From Pseudomonadales bacterium (GTDB lineage Bacteria; Pseudomonadota; Gammaproteobacteria; Pseudomonadales; Azotimanducaceae), in contig JACKNX010000003.1 of the NCBI GenBank assembly GCA_024234635.1, forward strand, positions 248,001 through 312,000: DNA of 64,000 bases, in the 5' to 3' direction. The first letter of the stretch is position 1. Every line of letters starts with the position of its first letter. Below the pieces are notes generated by a model, which did not search any database, was not told the DNA's origin, and worked only from the letters and a program-made list of their open reading frames with translations. Positions 35,149 through 44,602 of the stretch are shown here, in pieces. Position numbers and translations under genes: made by a program.

Positions 35149-35453
35149 TACTTCTCTCCAAGCAGGACACCCTGCAAACCGGATACACCAATGATCTTGC
35201 GTAGCGCTCCAGACACGTTCCTGAAGCGTACGGCCTTGCCCTGCTTTTGCGCACGCCGGAACCAGGCCACCATTGCGCTGACGGTCAGGCTGTTCGCATG
35301 CTCCAGCCGACCGAGGTCAATCTCCACCTCGCCCTGCGCACCATCCACCTGACGTTCGCCAAGGCCACGCATGACCGCAAAATTCTCGAACGTGATCGCG
35401 CCTTCCAGCATGGTCGTTTCCGTCATCCCGTCAATCCGCTGATTCATCGCCAT
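35148..35453 (-). CDS. mlaB: STAS-domain protein MlaB
   Basis: A 101-residue STAS-domain protein, the small cytoplasmic subunit of the MlaFEDB phospholipid transporter that stabilises MlaF. GEVEIDLGRLEHANSLTVSAMVAW carries the STAS core with the Ser-Leu-Thr segment. The start is ATG 35453, or ATG 35426 nine codons later; neither has a strong ribosome site. Gene order supports the call. Confidence 0.88.
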   Translation of the reverse strand: MAMNQRIDGMTETTMLEGAITFENFAVMRGLGERQVDGAQGEVEIDLGRLEHANSLTVSAMVAWFRRAQKQGKAVRFRNVSGALRKIIGVSGLQGVLLGEK

Positions 35454-35474
35454 CGAATGCCGGCGCGGCGGGCA

Positions 35475-36170
35475 TCAACTCTCAGCATCCGCCCCGGCCG
35501 CATCGCCCTTGCTTTGTCCGCCATTCGCACCTTCCTTCTCGTCGACCAGCACTGTCGCCCAGTCATCGATGACACGATCCATGCTGCCGCCATATTTCGG
35601 ATCCCGCATGGCACTCTTGAACTGGTTCTGATACGTCAAACCGATGTTGACTCCACCGACGATCAGGTTACGCACACGCCATTGCCCATCCTTGTCCAGC
35701 GCCATGGCGTACAGCACCGTATATATGTCACCACTGGAGGTATGAATCTCCATTTTCACTTCACGCCGATCGGGATACCGCGGGGGCTTCGTGGGCTCCA
35801 GCACCTCCACCCTGCCGTCGCTGAATTCGGTGAGCGCGGCCGCGTACGTGCGAAGCAGCCCCCAGCGAAAGGAGTCGACGAAGCGGTCCCGCTGCGCCTT
35901 GGAGGCATCACGCCAGAAAGGACCCATCACCCCGCGCGCAAAACTGTCGAAGGCCACTGCCGGCTCGAGCACGTCGTTTACGGCACGATAGAAACGATCC
36001 GGGTCCTCCTTGATATAGGTCTTGCCTTCTTCGATCAGCTTCAGAACGTCATCCGACGTTCTACGCACCACGGCTTCCGGCGTCTGCGACTCCACCGCGG
36101 CGGGCACAATGCCGGGCACGAGACCGAGAACGCAAAAACAGGCGGCAATACTGATCTGGCGAATGCTCAC
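35475..36170 (-). CDS. mlaC: Periplasmic phospholipid-binding protein MlaC
   Basis: A 231-residue Tgt2/MlaC protein that ferries phospholipid between outer and inner membranes. GTG at 36170 has GGAGAG upstream and gives a signal peptide (VSIRQISIAACFCVLGLVPG). Key stretches are DRFYRAVNDVLEPAVAFDSFA and WRVRNLIVGGVNIGLTYQNQF. The tail after about 210 is acidic and disordered. Confidence 0.94.
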   Translation of the reverse strand: MSIRQISIAACFCVLGLVPGIVPAAVESQTPEAVVRRTSDDVLKLIEEGKTYIKEDPDRFYRAVNDVLEPAVAFDSFARGVMGPFWRDASKAQRDRFVDSFRWGLLRTYAAALTEFSDGRVEVLEPTKPPRYPDRREVKMEIHTSSGDIYTVLYAMALDKDGQWRVRNLIVGGVNIGLTYQNQFKSAMRDPKYGGSMDRVIDDWATVLVDEKEGANGGQSKGDAAGADAES

Positions 36171-36226
36171 GGTTCCACTCTCCTCTTCAACTGCACTTGT
36201 CGACACACCGACCGTTGTCCTTACCT

Positions 36227-36694
36227 CTATTCCTTGTCCTTGCCAAGGCTGGTGAGGAACTGGCCAATCAGGTTTTCAAGCACGATGGCGCCCTGGGTTT
36301 CCATGATTTCCCCGCCATCCTGCAGCGGCTCCTCATCCGCTCCTGGCAACAACCCGATGTAGCGCGCGCCGAGTATGCCTTCCGTCAGGATCTTGGCGCT
36401 GGTGTCGGCGGTGAGATTGCCGGGTTTGCCATCGATTTCGAGTTCCACGATCGCTTCGCCGTAGGTCGTGTCCACGCGTATGTTGCGTACCCGCCCCAGG
36501 GTTACGCCGGCCATGGACACTTTGGCTCGCGGCCGCAGACCGGCGACGTCGTCGAAGCGCGCCGTCACCCGGTATGTCTCGTCGGCACCCGATGACGGGT
36601 TGACGCCACTGACCTGGATGATGAGGAAGAGCACCGCCAGGATGCCTGCCAGGACAAAGCCGCCCACACTGATTTCAATGGTGCGCATGCGCAT
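36227..36694 (-). CDS. mlaD: MCE-domain protein MlaD
   Basis: A 155-residue protein with one N-terminal membrane helix (about 8-28) and a single MCE domain with DVAGLRPRAKVSMAGVTLG and AKILTEGILGARYIGL. It forms the hexameric ring of the Mla transporter. Its ATG shares a TAATG with the mlaE stop. Confidence 0.95.
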   Translation of the reverse strand: MRMRTIEISVGGFVLAGILAVLFLIIQVSGVNPSSGADETYRVTARFDDVAGLRPRAKVSMAGVTLGRVRNIRVDTTYGEAIVELEIDGKPGNLTADTSAKILTEGILGARYIGLLPGADEEPLQDGGEIMETQGAIVLENLIGQFLTSLGKDKE

Positions 36695-37476
36695 TATCGG
36701 AACTCTCCATACATGACCAGGGATAGGAAAAAGTCGATGGCGAGGATCAGCACGGACGCGGATACCACCGTTCGCGTCGTGGCCAGTCCCATGCCCTCGG
36801 CGGTAGGTTCGCAGTCATAGCCCTGGAATACCGCGATCCACGTGACCACCACGGCAAATACACCGGCCTTGATCATGCCCTTGCCGATGTCCTGCCATAC
36901 TTCCACGGCATCCTGCATGCCGCTCCAGAAACCACCCGGGTCCGCACCAAGCCACTGCACGCCGACCACATAACCGCCGTAGATGGCCACCACATTGAAC
37001 ACCGCGGTGAGCAGCGGCATGCTGATGACGCCTCCCCACAAACGGGGCGCAACGATTCGGCGCAGCGGATCGACCCCCATCATTTCCATGATGGACAGTT
37101 GCTCAGTGGTCTTCATGAGGCCAATTTCAGCGGTAATGGCGGAGCCCGCGCGGCCGGCAAACAATAGTCCCGTGACTACCGGGCCGAGTTCCCGCAGCAA
37201 TACCAGCGCCAGCCCGGCACCGACCGCATCTTCCGCGCCAAACCGGGTGAGCTGCGTATAGAACTGCAGCGCGATCACCGAGCCAATGGCAAATGCCGAC
37301 AGGCTGATGATCGCCAACGACAGCACGCCGATGGAGTAGACCTGCCGGATGAGCAGATGCCATTCCGACCAGCGGGGTACCCAGCTCATCGCCAGCACCC
37401 ACATCACGGACGCCCGGCCGAGCCCCTGCAGCCAGGCAAGCACACGACTGCCGATGCGACGCAACAGGTTCTGCAT
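36694..37476 (-). CDS. mlaE: ABC transporter permease MlaE
   Basis: A 260-residue permease with about five membrane segments. The conserved LRELGPVVTGLLFAGRAGSA and TEQLSIMEMMGVDP motifs identify the MlaE family. The start is ATG 37476, sharing a TGATG with the mlaF stop; the GTG one codon earlier is less likely. Confidence 0.96.
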   Translation of the reverse strand: MQNLLRRIGSRVLAWLQGLGRASVMWVLAMSWVPRWSEWHLLIRQVYSIGVLSLAIISLSAFAIGSVIALQFYTQLTRFGAEDAVGAGLALVLLRELGPVVTGLLFAGRAGSAITAEIGLMKTTEQLSIMEMMGVDPLRRIVAPRLWGGVISMPLLTAVFNVVAIYGGYVVGVQWLGADPGGFWSGMQDAVEVWQDIGKGMIKAGVFAVVVTWIAVFQGYDCEPTAEGMGLATTRTVVSASVLILAIDFFLSLVMYGEFR

Positions 37477-38282
37477 CACTCCACCTCGCTCAGCAGATCG
37501 AACGTCAGATCATCCGCCGGATAGTGGAAAGGCACCGGACCATCCGGGTCGCCATGCATGAACTGGTGAATGCGCTCCGAATCGTTCTGCTTCAGCGTCT
37601 GCGGCGTCCCTTCGCCGATCACCTTGCCGTCGGCGATCACAAACAGATAGTCGGCGATGCCAACCGTCTCGTGGATGTCGTGCGAAACCAGCAGGGTCGA
37701 GGTCTGCAGCGCCGAGTTGAGATCGCGAATCAGCGCCAGGATGACACCCATGGAAATGGGGTCCTGGCCGGTGAACGGCTCGTCGTACATGATGAGATCA
37801 GGGTCGAGGGCAATGGCGCGCGCCAGGGCCACCCGACGCGACATGCCCCCGGAAAGCTGGCTGGGCATGAGGTCTCGCGCGCCACGCAAGCCAACGGCAT
37901 TGAGCTTCAGAAGCACCAGATCGCGAATCGTATCCTCGGGCAGACTGGTATGGACCCGCAGCGGGAAGGCGACGTTCTCGAATACCGTCATGTCGGTGAA
38001 CAGGGCGCTGGACTGGAACAGCATGCCGATGTCCCTGCGGGCGCGAAACAGCTCCTCGCGGCTCATGGTGCACACGTCCTCGCCATTGAGCAGCACGCGG
38101 CCGGAATCCGGTCTGAGCTGACCGCCGATGACCCTGAGCAACGTGGTCTTGCCCGTGCCGCTTGGCCCCATCACCGCGGTGATCGCGCCTCTGGGCACGT
38201 TGAGATTCAACCCGTCAAAGATCACTTTCTCGCCGCGCACGAGACAAAGATCCTCAACCTGGATTACGTATTCATCTGACAT
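37476..38282 (-). CDS. mlaF: ABC transporter ATP-binding protein MlaF
   Basis: A 268-residue ATPase. Walker A GPSGTGKT at 39-46, signature LSGGMSRRVALARAI, Walker B LIMYDEPFTGQDP, and the switch His in LVSHDIHET. It powers MlaFEDB lipid movement. ATG 38282 is chosen (MSDEYVIQVEDL); ATG 38297 is possible. First gene of the minus-strand series mlaFEDCB-ibaG-murA-hisGD, divergent from kdsC. Confidence 0.96.
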   Translation of the reverse strand: MSDEYVIQVEDLCLVRGEKVIFDGLNLNVPRGAITAVMGPSGTGKTTLLRVIGGQLRPDSGRVLLNGEDVCTMSREELFRARRDIGMLFQSSALFTDMTVFENVAFPLRVHTSLPEDTIRDLVLLKLNAVGLRGARDLMPSQLSGGMSRRVALARAIALDPDLIMYDEPFTGQDPISMGVILALIRDLNSALQTSTLLVSHDIHETVGIADYLFVIADGKVIGEGTPQTLKQNDSERIHQFMHGDPDGPVPFHYPADDLTFDLLSEVE

Positions 38283-38497
38283 CGGCTCTCTCGACATCCG
38301 GGCAGTCTGCTGGCCCGATCCTGAACGCCGGCTGTCGCCCGGCTCGCCCGCGCGCAATCTTCCGGACATCGGCGACGTTGCACAAGCCGCATTTCCATCC
38401 CGCGCCCCACGCGCCCGTGCGCTAGCGCAGCATGAATCCGCCGCAAGCCACACCGGACTGGTAAAGTAGGCACTCCTCCACAGCCGGTCAGCGTGCG

Positions 38498-39022
38498 TTG
38501 AATCCTTCCCTGCCCGACGCGACAGAACCGACCGGTTTCGCCGCCCTCGACGCCATTTCCTTCGACGTGGACGGCGTGCTCACCGATGGTGGAATCACCT
38601 ACACCGATGACGGCCGCGAACTGAAGACCTTCAACGTCCAGGATGGTGCCGCGTTCAAGATGCTGATGCGCGCCGGCGTTCAGGTTGCCCTCATCACCGG
38701 TCGCAACTCGCCTGTGGTCAGTCGCCGGGCCGACGAACTGGGCATCCGCTACCTCTACCAGGGGCAGGAAAACAAGGTAGCGGCATTCCAGGACTTCCTG
38801 CAGCGCACGGGCGTCACCCGCGCCCGCAGTGCGCATGTCGGCGACGACCTGGCCGACCTCGAACTTTTCGAGCACTGCGGTCTGGGCATAGCAGTCCCCA
38901 ACGGTCACCCCCAGATCCTGAAAGCCGCGGGTTATGTCACGCGACAGGCCGGCGGGCAGGGCGTGGTTCGCGAGTTGTGCGAACTGCTGTTGCGCGCCCG
39001 CGGTGTCTGGCCCTGGCCATGA
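38498..39022 (+). CDS. kdsC: 3-deoxy-D-manno-octulosonate 8-phosphate phosphatase KdsC
   Basis: A 174-residue HAD-family phosphatase of Kdo synthesis. ISFDVDGVLTDG holds nucleophile D23 and acid D25; ALITGRNSPVV and HVGDDLADLELF complete the HAD set. The start is assigned to TTG 38498 because an upstream ATG meets a stop; there is no strong ribosome site, so it is uncertain. kdsD, the usual upstream partner, is missing; only 215 bp separate this gene from mlaF. Confidence 0.92.
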   Translation: MNPSLPDATEPTGFAALDAISFDVDGVLTDGGITYTDDGRELKTFNVQDGAAFKMLMRAGVQVALITGRNSPVVSRRADELGIRYLYQGQENKVAAFQDFLQRTGVTRARSAHVGDDLADLELFEHCGLGIAVPNGHPQILKAAGYVTRQAGGQGVVRELCELLLRARGVWPWP

Positions 39023-39666
39023 GTAGCGCAGCCCGCACCGCCACGCTCTGGGCCCTGGTTCTTGGACTGGTAGCCTGGATGGGCTGGACGCTGCGGACCA
39101 GCAACTGGCTTGCGCCACCGGCCCCCCAGGCGGGGAGCGCCATCGCCACGGCGGAAGGCGAACCGGATCTGAGCCTGACCAATGCGCAGATCATCGAATT
39201 TGCCGAAGACGGCAGTCCCGCCTTCCATCTGCGAGCGGCTGGCATGGCCCAGCGGGGCGAAACGGATGAAGCCAGCCTCGAACAACCGTATCTGCTTGTG
39301 AGCAACGCAGGTGGACAACCATGGGACGTGACGTCTCGCGACGGGACCATCCGGCGCACACCGGGCAGCGATGGTCGGCCCGAGAATCTCGTTGAATTGC
39401 GCAAGGACGTGGTATTGCGCCAGCTTCGGTCCGATTCCGCGCCGCCCAGCATGACCATTCGCTCGGAGGCCATAGACGTGTATCCGGAGCGTCAATTCGC
39501 GAAGTCTCCCGTGAGTGTTATGATCGACAGCGATGTGGGAAGAACACTCGCTGCCACCATGCAGGGCAGCCTGAAAACCGGTGTACTCGATCTTGCCTCC
39601 GACAGGCAGCAGCCCGTTTACACCATCGTATTGCCAACGCAGTTCAAATCACGACTTCAGCCATGA
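39019..39666 (+). CDS. lptC: LPS export system protein LptC
   Basis: A 215-residue inner-membrane protein with one N-terminal helix (about 6-24) and a periplasmic beta-jellyroll domain. It passes LPS from LptBFG to LptA. Similarity in the family is low, but length, topology and order kdsC-lptC-lptA-lptB are decisive. ATG overlaps the kdsC stop as ATGA. Confidence 0.92.
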   Translation: MSSAARTATLWALVLGLVAWMGWTLRTSNWLAPPAPQAGSAIATAEGEPDLSLTNAQIIEFAEDGSPAFHLRAAGMAQRGETDEASLEQPYLLVSNAGGQPWDVTSRDGTIRRTPGSDGRPENLVELRKDVVLRQLRSDSAPPSMTIRSEAIDVYPERQFAKSPVSVMIDSDVGRTLAATMQGSLKTGVLDLASDRQQPVYTIVLPTQFKSRLQP

Positions 39667-40202
39667 CGGCCCCAGACCAGCGACCGTTCACCTCCCGCCA
39701 CCGCCGGTGGCCACGCCTGGCGCTGTGCGGTCACCTCCTGCTTGCCGCGGCAGGGCCCGCCTGGGCAATCACCGGCGACTCAGACAAACCCATCCATATC
39801 AGCTCACGGAACGCGCAACTCGACCGCGGCTCACAGACGCTCGTGTACCAGGGCAATGTGCGCATCGACCAGGGTACGTTACGGGTGATCGCGGACCGCA
39901 TGGTGGTGGAATACGAAGCCGACAGGGTGGTGCGTATCACCGCCACGGGTTCTCCCGCGCGTTACCAGCAGGAACTGGAAGGCAGCCAGGGGCACGTGCA
40001 TGCGAACGCCCGCCAGATCGTCTACCACACCCAGGCAGAATCGCTGGATCTGATCGGCGCCGCGCAGCTCCTGCAACACGGCAGTGAACTGAAAGGTGAA
40101 GTCATCAGCTACGACATCGAGGCGGGACGCGTCGCCGCGCGCTCCAACGACTCCGGCCCCGTGCGCATGATCCTCCAGCCATCCGCTCGGCAGACGCATT
40201 GA
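39663..40202 (+). CDS. lptA: LPS export periplasmic bridge protein LptA
   Basis: A 179-residue periplasmic protein: signal peptide about 1-36 ending AGPAWA, then an OstA/LptA beta-jellyroll beginning DKPIHISSRNAQLDRGSQTL and YQGNVRIDQGTLRVIAD. It forms the bridge that carries LPS across the periplasm. It overlaps lptC by 4 bp and lptB by 4 bp. Confidence 0.95.
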   Translation: MTAPDQRPFTSRHRRWPRLALCGHLLLAAAGPAWAITGDSDKPIHISSRNAQLDRGSQTLVYQGNVRIDQGTLRVIADRMVVEYEADRVVRITATGSPARYQQELEGSQGHVHANARQIVYHTQAESLDLIGAAQLLQHGSELKGEVISYDIEAGRVAARSNDSGPVRMILQPSARQTH

Positions 40203-40924
40203 ACACCCTGTCCGCCGCCAATCTGCGCAAGTCCTACAACCGCCGGCTGGTCGTCGAGGATGTCAGCATGCAGGTGAAGACCGGCGAAATTGTCGGACTG
40301 CTGGGGCCGAACGGTGCCGGCAAGACCACCTGTTTCTACATGATCGTGGGGCTGATCCGTCCGGATGCCGGACACATCGCGCTGAACGACGTGGACCTGA
40401 CACGCGCCCCGGTGCACCGCAGGGCCCGCGCGGGCATCGGTTATCTGCCACAGGAGGCAAGCGTATTCCGCACGCTGAGCACCGAAAACAACATCCAGGC
40501 GGTGCTGGAGCTGCGCAAGGATCTATCCCGCAAACAGCGGGTTGCACTGCGTGAACAGCTCATCCAGGAGTTTCACCTGGAACGGGTACGCAAATCGAAG
40601 GGTGAACAACTTTCCGGTGGGGAGCGCCGTCGCCTGGAAATCGCCCGCGCGCTGGCCACGCAGCCGTCGTTCATGCTGCTGGACGAACCCTTTGCTGGCG
40701 TGGACCCGATTTCAGTCGCCGAAATCAAGAAGGAGATCCGGCGTCTCGCCGAACGGGGTCTCGGCGTACTCATCACGGACCACAATGTGCGGGACACACT
40801 GGATATCTGTGACCGGGCTTACATCGTAAACGGTGGCCACATCATCGCGGATGGTGCGCCAGCCGCCATACTGGAAAACAGTACGGTACGCAGCGTGTAT
40901 CTGGGCGAAGGATTCAGCCTCTAG
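40199..40924 (+). CDS. lptB: LPS export ABC transporter ATPase LptB
   Basis: A 241-residue ATPase: Walker A GPNGAGKT at 36-43, signature LSGGERRRLEIARAL, Walker B MLLDEPFAGVDP, switch His in ITDHNVRDTL. It extracts LPS from the inner membrane with LptFG. The start is TTG 40199, overlapping the lptA stop as TTGA. Confidence 0.97.
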   Translation: MNTLSAANLRKSYNRRLVVEDVSMQVKTGEIVGLLGPNGAGKTTCFYMIVGLIRPDAGHIALNDVDLTRAPVHRRARAGIGYLPQEASVFRTLSTENNIQAVLELRKDLSRKQRVALREQLIQEFHLERVRKSKGEQLSGGERRRLEIARALATQPSFMLLDEPFAGVDPISVAEIKKEIRRLAERGLGVLITDHNVRDTLDICDRAYIVNGGHIIADGAPAAILENSTVRSVYLGEGFSL

Positions 40925-40985
40925 TGACGATTTCCGCAAAAAACAGCGGCAGACCGGCGAAGCCGCACGTTCCGGGGAGATATCG

Positions 40986-42458
40986 GTGAAGCCGACCCTG
41001 GCGTTGCGCATGGGCCAGCAGCTGGCGATGACGCCACAGTTGCAGCAGGCCATCCGCCTGCTCCAGCTGTCCACCGTGGATCTGGAACAGGAAATCCAGA
41101 CCATGGTGACCGAAAACCCGATGCTCGAGTACGACGGCGCGGAGGGTCCCACGTTCGAGAGCCTGCCAACCGGTGAGGAGGAGTCCCCGCAGACCGGCAA
41201 GGAGAACAGCGAGCGTGATGTCAACATCGATGCGGACGATCATGGCATCCCGGAGGATCTGCCGGTAGACAGTCGCTGGGAGGATGTCTACGAAAGCAGC
41301 AGCGCGCCCAGTGGTCCCAGCGAGGGCTGGGAACAGGAGGATCGCAACACCTACCGGGAGACGCTCAGCGACCATCTGCTGTGGCAGCTCAACCTGACGC
41401 CCATGTCAGACAACGACCGGCTTATGGCGACCCTGATCATCGACGCCATCGACGATGACGGCATGCTCACGACCACCCCGGAAGACATCCTGGAATCGGT
41501 GCGGGAAGACCTGCCGGAAACCGAGCTCGACGAAGTACTGGCCGTGCTGAAGCTGGTTCAGCATTTCGATCCGATCGGCGTCGGCGCCCGCGATCTGCGC
41601 GAGTGCCTGCTGATCCAGCTCGGCGCGCTGTCGGCCGACACGCCCTGGCGCAACGAAGCGATACAGCTCGTGGATGAGCATCTTGCGAGCCTGGGCTCAC
41701 ATGATTACGCCACCCTGAGCGGCAGGTTGAAGCTGCAGGAAGCGCAACTCGCCGACGTGGTGCGCCTCATCCAGTCCCTGCATCCCCGTCCCGGCGCGAC
41801 CGTCAACACCGAGCCGGAGGAGTTTGTCGTCCCCGATGTGATCGTGCGGAAGGTGGCCGGCAAACGTGGCGCCCGCTGGGTCGTGGAGCTCAATGCGGAT
41901 GCGTTGCCCCGAATCCGCCTGAACGAGCAGTACGCGGAGCTTGCGCGCAGCGTGACCAGCGCCTCGGACGCCACCTATCTTCGCGATCATCTGAACGAGG
42001 CACGCTGGTTTCTGAAGAGCATTCAGAGCCGCCACGATACCCTGCTGAAGGTCGCGACCAAGATCGTCGAGATGCAGCGCGGCTTCTTCGAATATGGTGA
42101 AGAGGCCATGAAACCGATGGTTCTGGCCGATATCGCCGCCGCCGTGGACATGCACGAATCGACCATATCCCGGGTCACCAGTCGCAAATACATGCACACG
42201 CCGCGGGGCGTCTTCGAGCTCAAATACTTCTTCTCCAGCCACGTCGCCAGCAGTACCGGCGGCGAGGTTTCCTCCACGGTCATTCGCGCGCTCATCAAGA
42301 AACTGGTGGCCGATGAGAATGCGCGCAAACCGCTGAGCGACAGTCAGCTTGCCACGATGCTGGCGAAACAGAACATAAAGGTCGCCCGCCGAACCGTGGC
42401 CAAATACAGGGAATCCCTGCGGATTCCACCCTCCAACGAACGCAAGCGGATCACGTGA
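40986..42458 (+). CDS. rpoN: RNA polymerase sigma-54 factor RpoN
   Basis: A 490-residue sigma-54. Region I is QQLAMTPQLQQAIRLLQLS (activator interaction), followed by an acidic region II; the core-binding and DNA-binding region III includes STISRVTSRKYMHTPRG, and the RpoN box ARRTVAKYRE lies near the C-terminus. GTG 40986 has GGGGAGA upstream. Genes after it (hpf, ptsN, rapZ, npr) are its usual partners. Confidence 0.98.
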   Translation: MKPTLALRMGQQLAMTPQLQQAIRLLQLSTVDLEQEIQTMVTENPMLEYDGAEGPTFESLPTGEEESPQTGKENSERDVNIDADDHGIPEDLPVDSRWEDVYESSSAPSGPSEGWEQEDRNTYRETLSDHLLWQLNLTPMSDNDRLMATLIIDAIDDDGMLTTTPEDILESVREDLPETELDEVLAVLKLVQHFDPIGVGARDLRECLLIQLGALSADTPWRNEAIQLVDEHLASLGSHDYATLSGRLKLQEAQLADVVRLIQSLHPRPGATVNTEPEEFVVPDVIVRKVAGKRGARWVVELNADALPRIRLNEQYAELARSVTSASDATYLRDHLNEARWFLKSIQSRHDTLLKVATKIVEMQRGFFEYGEEAMKPMVLADIAAAVDMHESTISRVTSRKYMHTPRGVFELKYFFSSHVASSTGGEVSSTVIRALIKKLVADENARKPLSDSQLATMLAKQNIKVARRTVAKYRESLRIPPSNERKRIT

Positions 42459-42519
42459 AGCGCTTGATCACTCATCGACGAAACAACGTTACTCAATCTC
42501 TCAATCAGGGAGCCGAACC

Positions 42520-42822
42520 ATGCAAATGAGTATTTCCGGTCACCACATCGACGTTACCGAACCGCTTCGGGCCTACGTCACCGACAAATTCGATCGCCTG
42601 CAACGCCACGCCGATCACATCACCAACGTCCATGTGGTGCTGAGCGTCGAAAAGCTGGTGCAGAAGGCGGAAGCTACCGTGCACGTCAGTGGCGCGGAAC
42701 TGTTTGCCGATGCCGCCACCGAAGATCTCTACGCCGCCATTGACATGCTCGCGGACAAACTCGACAGGCAGCTGATAAAGCACAAGGAAAAGAACGTCAA
42801 CCGCCACCACAGCCGGGGATGA
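42520..42822 (+). CDS. hpf: Ribosome hibernation-promoting factor, short form
   Basis: A 100-residue HPF/YfiA-family protein with SGHHIDVTEPLRAYVTDK at the start and a basic tail. Short HPF works with RMF to form inactive 100S ribosomes in stationary phase. AGGGAG precedes the ATG. It lies between rpoN and ptsN. Confidence 0.95.
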   Translation: MQMSISGHHIDVTEPLRAYVTDKFDRLQRHADHITNVHVVLSVEKLVQKAEATVHVSGAELFADAATEDLYAAIDMLADKLDRQLIKHKEKNVNRHHSRG

Positions 42823-42831
42823 AGTGGAATC

Positions 42832-43296
42832 GTGGACGTAGCGGACATTCTTGCACCGGGCCGCACGCACATCGGTGTCGATGTGCAGAGTCGCAAACGC
42901 GCGCTCGAATGGATCAGTGAACAGCTCGCCGAACACATCCCCGCGCTGCGCGCACGGGATCTGTTCCAGGCGCTGCAGGCACGGGAGCGGCTGGGCAGCA
43001 CCGGCCTGGGTGAAGGCGTGGCCATTCCCCACTGCCGGATACACCATGACCGCATTCTGGGCCTGTTCGTGCGCCTGGCCCGGCCGATCGACTTCGACGC
43101 ACCCGATGGCGAACCCGTTGATCTCCTGTTCGCGCTGCTGGTTCCGGAAGGCGAAGCGGAAGCCCATCTGAAGGTGTTGTCACAGCTGGCCAGCGCCTTC
43201 TCGAACGAAGATCTTTCCGCCCGACTGCGTGTCGCCGGCAGCGCCGAAGATCTGCGTGCCATACTTATCGAAGGGTGCACCGCACAGGACGGCTAG
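42832..43296 (+). CDS. ptsN: PTS IIA-like nitrogen regulatory protein PtsN
   Basis: A 154-residue EIIA-Ntr protein with the phosphorylated His67 in GEGVAIPHCRI. It receives phosphate from NPr and regulates potassium uptake and stress pathways instead of sugar transport. GTG 42832 starts 10 bp after hpf. It ends 2 bp before rapZ. Confidence 0.95.
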   Translation: MDVADILAPGRTHIGVDVQSRKRALEWISEQLAEHIPALRARDLFQALQARERLGSTGLGEGVAIPHCRIHHDRILGLFVRLARPIDFDAPDGEPVDLLFALLVPEGEAEAHLKVLSQLASAFSNEDLSARLRVAGSAEDLRAILIEGCTAQDG

Positions 43297-43298
43297 AG

Positions 43299-44150
43299 AT
43301 GCAGCTCATCGTCATCAGTGGACGCTCCGGTTCCGGCAAGAGCACCGTGCTCAAGGTACTGGAGGACAACGGGTTTGACTGCATCGACAATTTCCCCGTC
43401 AACCTTTTGCAATCGCTGATCCACAATGCGCTGCGCGATCCACGTCAGAAGGACAGCGCAATTGCCGTGTGCATTGACGCCAGAAGCCGTGACCTGGAAC
43501 GGTTCCCGGAGATTCTGTTGTCTCTCGATCGCATGGACGTCGATTGCCAGGTGGTATTTCTCGATGCTCTGAGCCCGACCCTGGTCAAACGCTTCAGCGA
43601 AACCCGCCGCCGTCACCCGCTGACCGACCAGAACACCGATCTGCGACAGGCCATCGAGGCGGAGTCGCAACTGCTGGAGCCCCTGTCCGACCTCGCGGAC
43701 CTGACCATCGACACCACCCGGCTGTCCGCCCAGGAACTCGCGGAGATGATCCGGGTGCGTGTCCTGGGACGCGCCCAGAACCACATGTCGCTGCTGTTCC
43801 GATCTTTCGGCTTCAAACACGGCGTGCCGGTGGACGCGGATTTCGTCTTCGACGTGCGTTGCCTGCCGAACCCGCACTGGATACCCGAGTTGCGCCCGTT
43901 GACCGGCCGCGATGAGCCGGTCATTGCCTACCTCGCCAACCAGGCCGAGGTAACACGCATGCTGGGCGATATCGCCACCTTCCTCGAGAGCTGGCTACCG
44001 AGTTTCGCCGACAACAACCGTACCTACATGACGGTTTGCGTCGGCTGCACCGGTGGTCAACACCGCAGCGTCTACCTGGCGGAACAGCTGGGCGCACATT
44101 TCAGTACACAGGCCCTGGACGTTCTGGTTCGCCACCGGGAGACCGGCTGA
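43299..44150 (+). CDS. rapZ: RNase adapter protein RapZ
   Basis: A 283-residue protein with an N-terminal P-loop GRSGSGKS (8-15) and C-terminal CVGCTGGQHRSVYLAEQL, a region binding GlcN6P and small RNA in E. coli. It controls GlmS level through GlmZ/GlmY there; other bacteria may use it differently. ATG 43299 lies 2 bp after ptsN. Confidence 0.95.
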   Translation: MQLIVISGRSGSGKSTVLKVLEDNGFDCIDNFPVNLLQSLIHNALRDPRQKDSAIAVCIDARSRDLERFPEILLSLDRMDVDCQVVFLDALSPTLVKRFSETRRRHPLTDQNTDLRQAIEAESQLLEPLSDLADLTIDTTRLSAQELAEMIRVRVLGRAQNHMSLLFRSFGFKHGVPVDADFVFDVRCLPNPHWIPELRPLTGRDEPVIAYLANQAEVTRMLGDIATFLESWLPSFADNNRTYMTVCVGCTGGQHRSVYLAEQLGAHFSTQALDVLVRHRETG

Positions 44151-44269
44151 CCCAACCCCGCCGTCGTCCCGTTGAACGTCGCCGGTGGCTGCGTGTGATG
44201 GCAGACAGCACCACATTCTGACAGCACCGCCCGCGGCGCTGGCGCGGTCTGGCGGATTCCGCTTGCCGT

Positions 44270-44298
44270 TTGCATTCTGCCGCGCGGCCCCCTAGGCT
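44270..44298 (+). promoter_or_regulatory. Possible npr promoter
   Basis: -35 TTGCAT (44270-44275) and -10 TAGGCT (44293-44298) are 17 bp apart, in the 182-bp gap between rapZ and npr. Transcription would start near 44305. The -10 match is modest. Confidence 0.35.
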
Positions 44299-44332
44299 CC
44301 GCCACGACCGAAGCCGGACTCCATCCATCGCC

Positions 44333-44602
44333 ATGGCTGAACGCCAGATCCGTATCGTCAATCGCCTGGGCATCCACGCGCGCTCCGCCAAAAAACTGGT
44401 TGATGTGGCGCAGGGGTTTGCCAGCGAGGTTGCTCTCATCAAGGAAGGGCAGACGGCAAACGGCAAACGCATCATGGCGGTGCTCACACTCTATGCGCCC
44501 CAGGGAACCGAACTCCTCGTAAGAACGACCGGCGACGACGCGGAAGAAGCCCTTGAAGCCATCAGCACACTGGTGGCCGACCGTTTCGGGGAACCCGATT
44601 GA
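44333..44602 (+). CDS. npr: PTS phosphocarrier NPr (HPr family)
   Basis: An 89-residue HPr-like protein. The phospho-histidine is H15 in LGIHARSAKKL; the usual regulatory-serine area reads NGKRIMAVLTL. NPr passes phosphate from PtsP (not in the window) to PtsN. ATG 44333 gives the normal size. Confidence 0.93.
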   Translation: MAERQIRIVNRLGIHARSAKKLVDVAQGFASEVALIKEGQTANGKRIMAVLTLYAPQGTELLVRTTGDDAEEALEAISTLVADRFGEPD

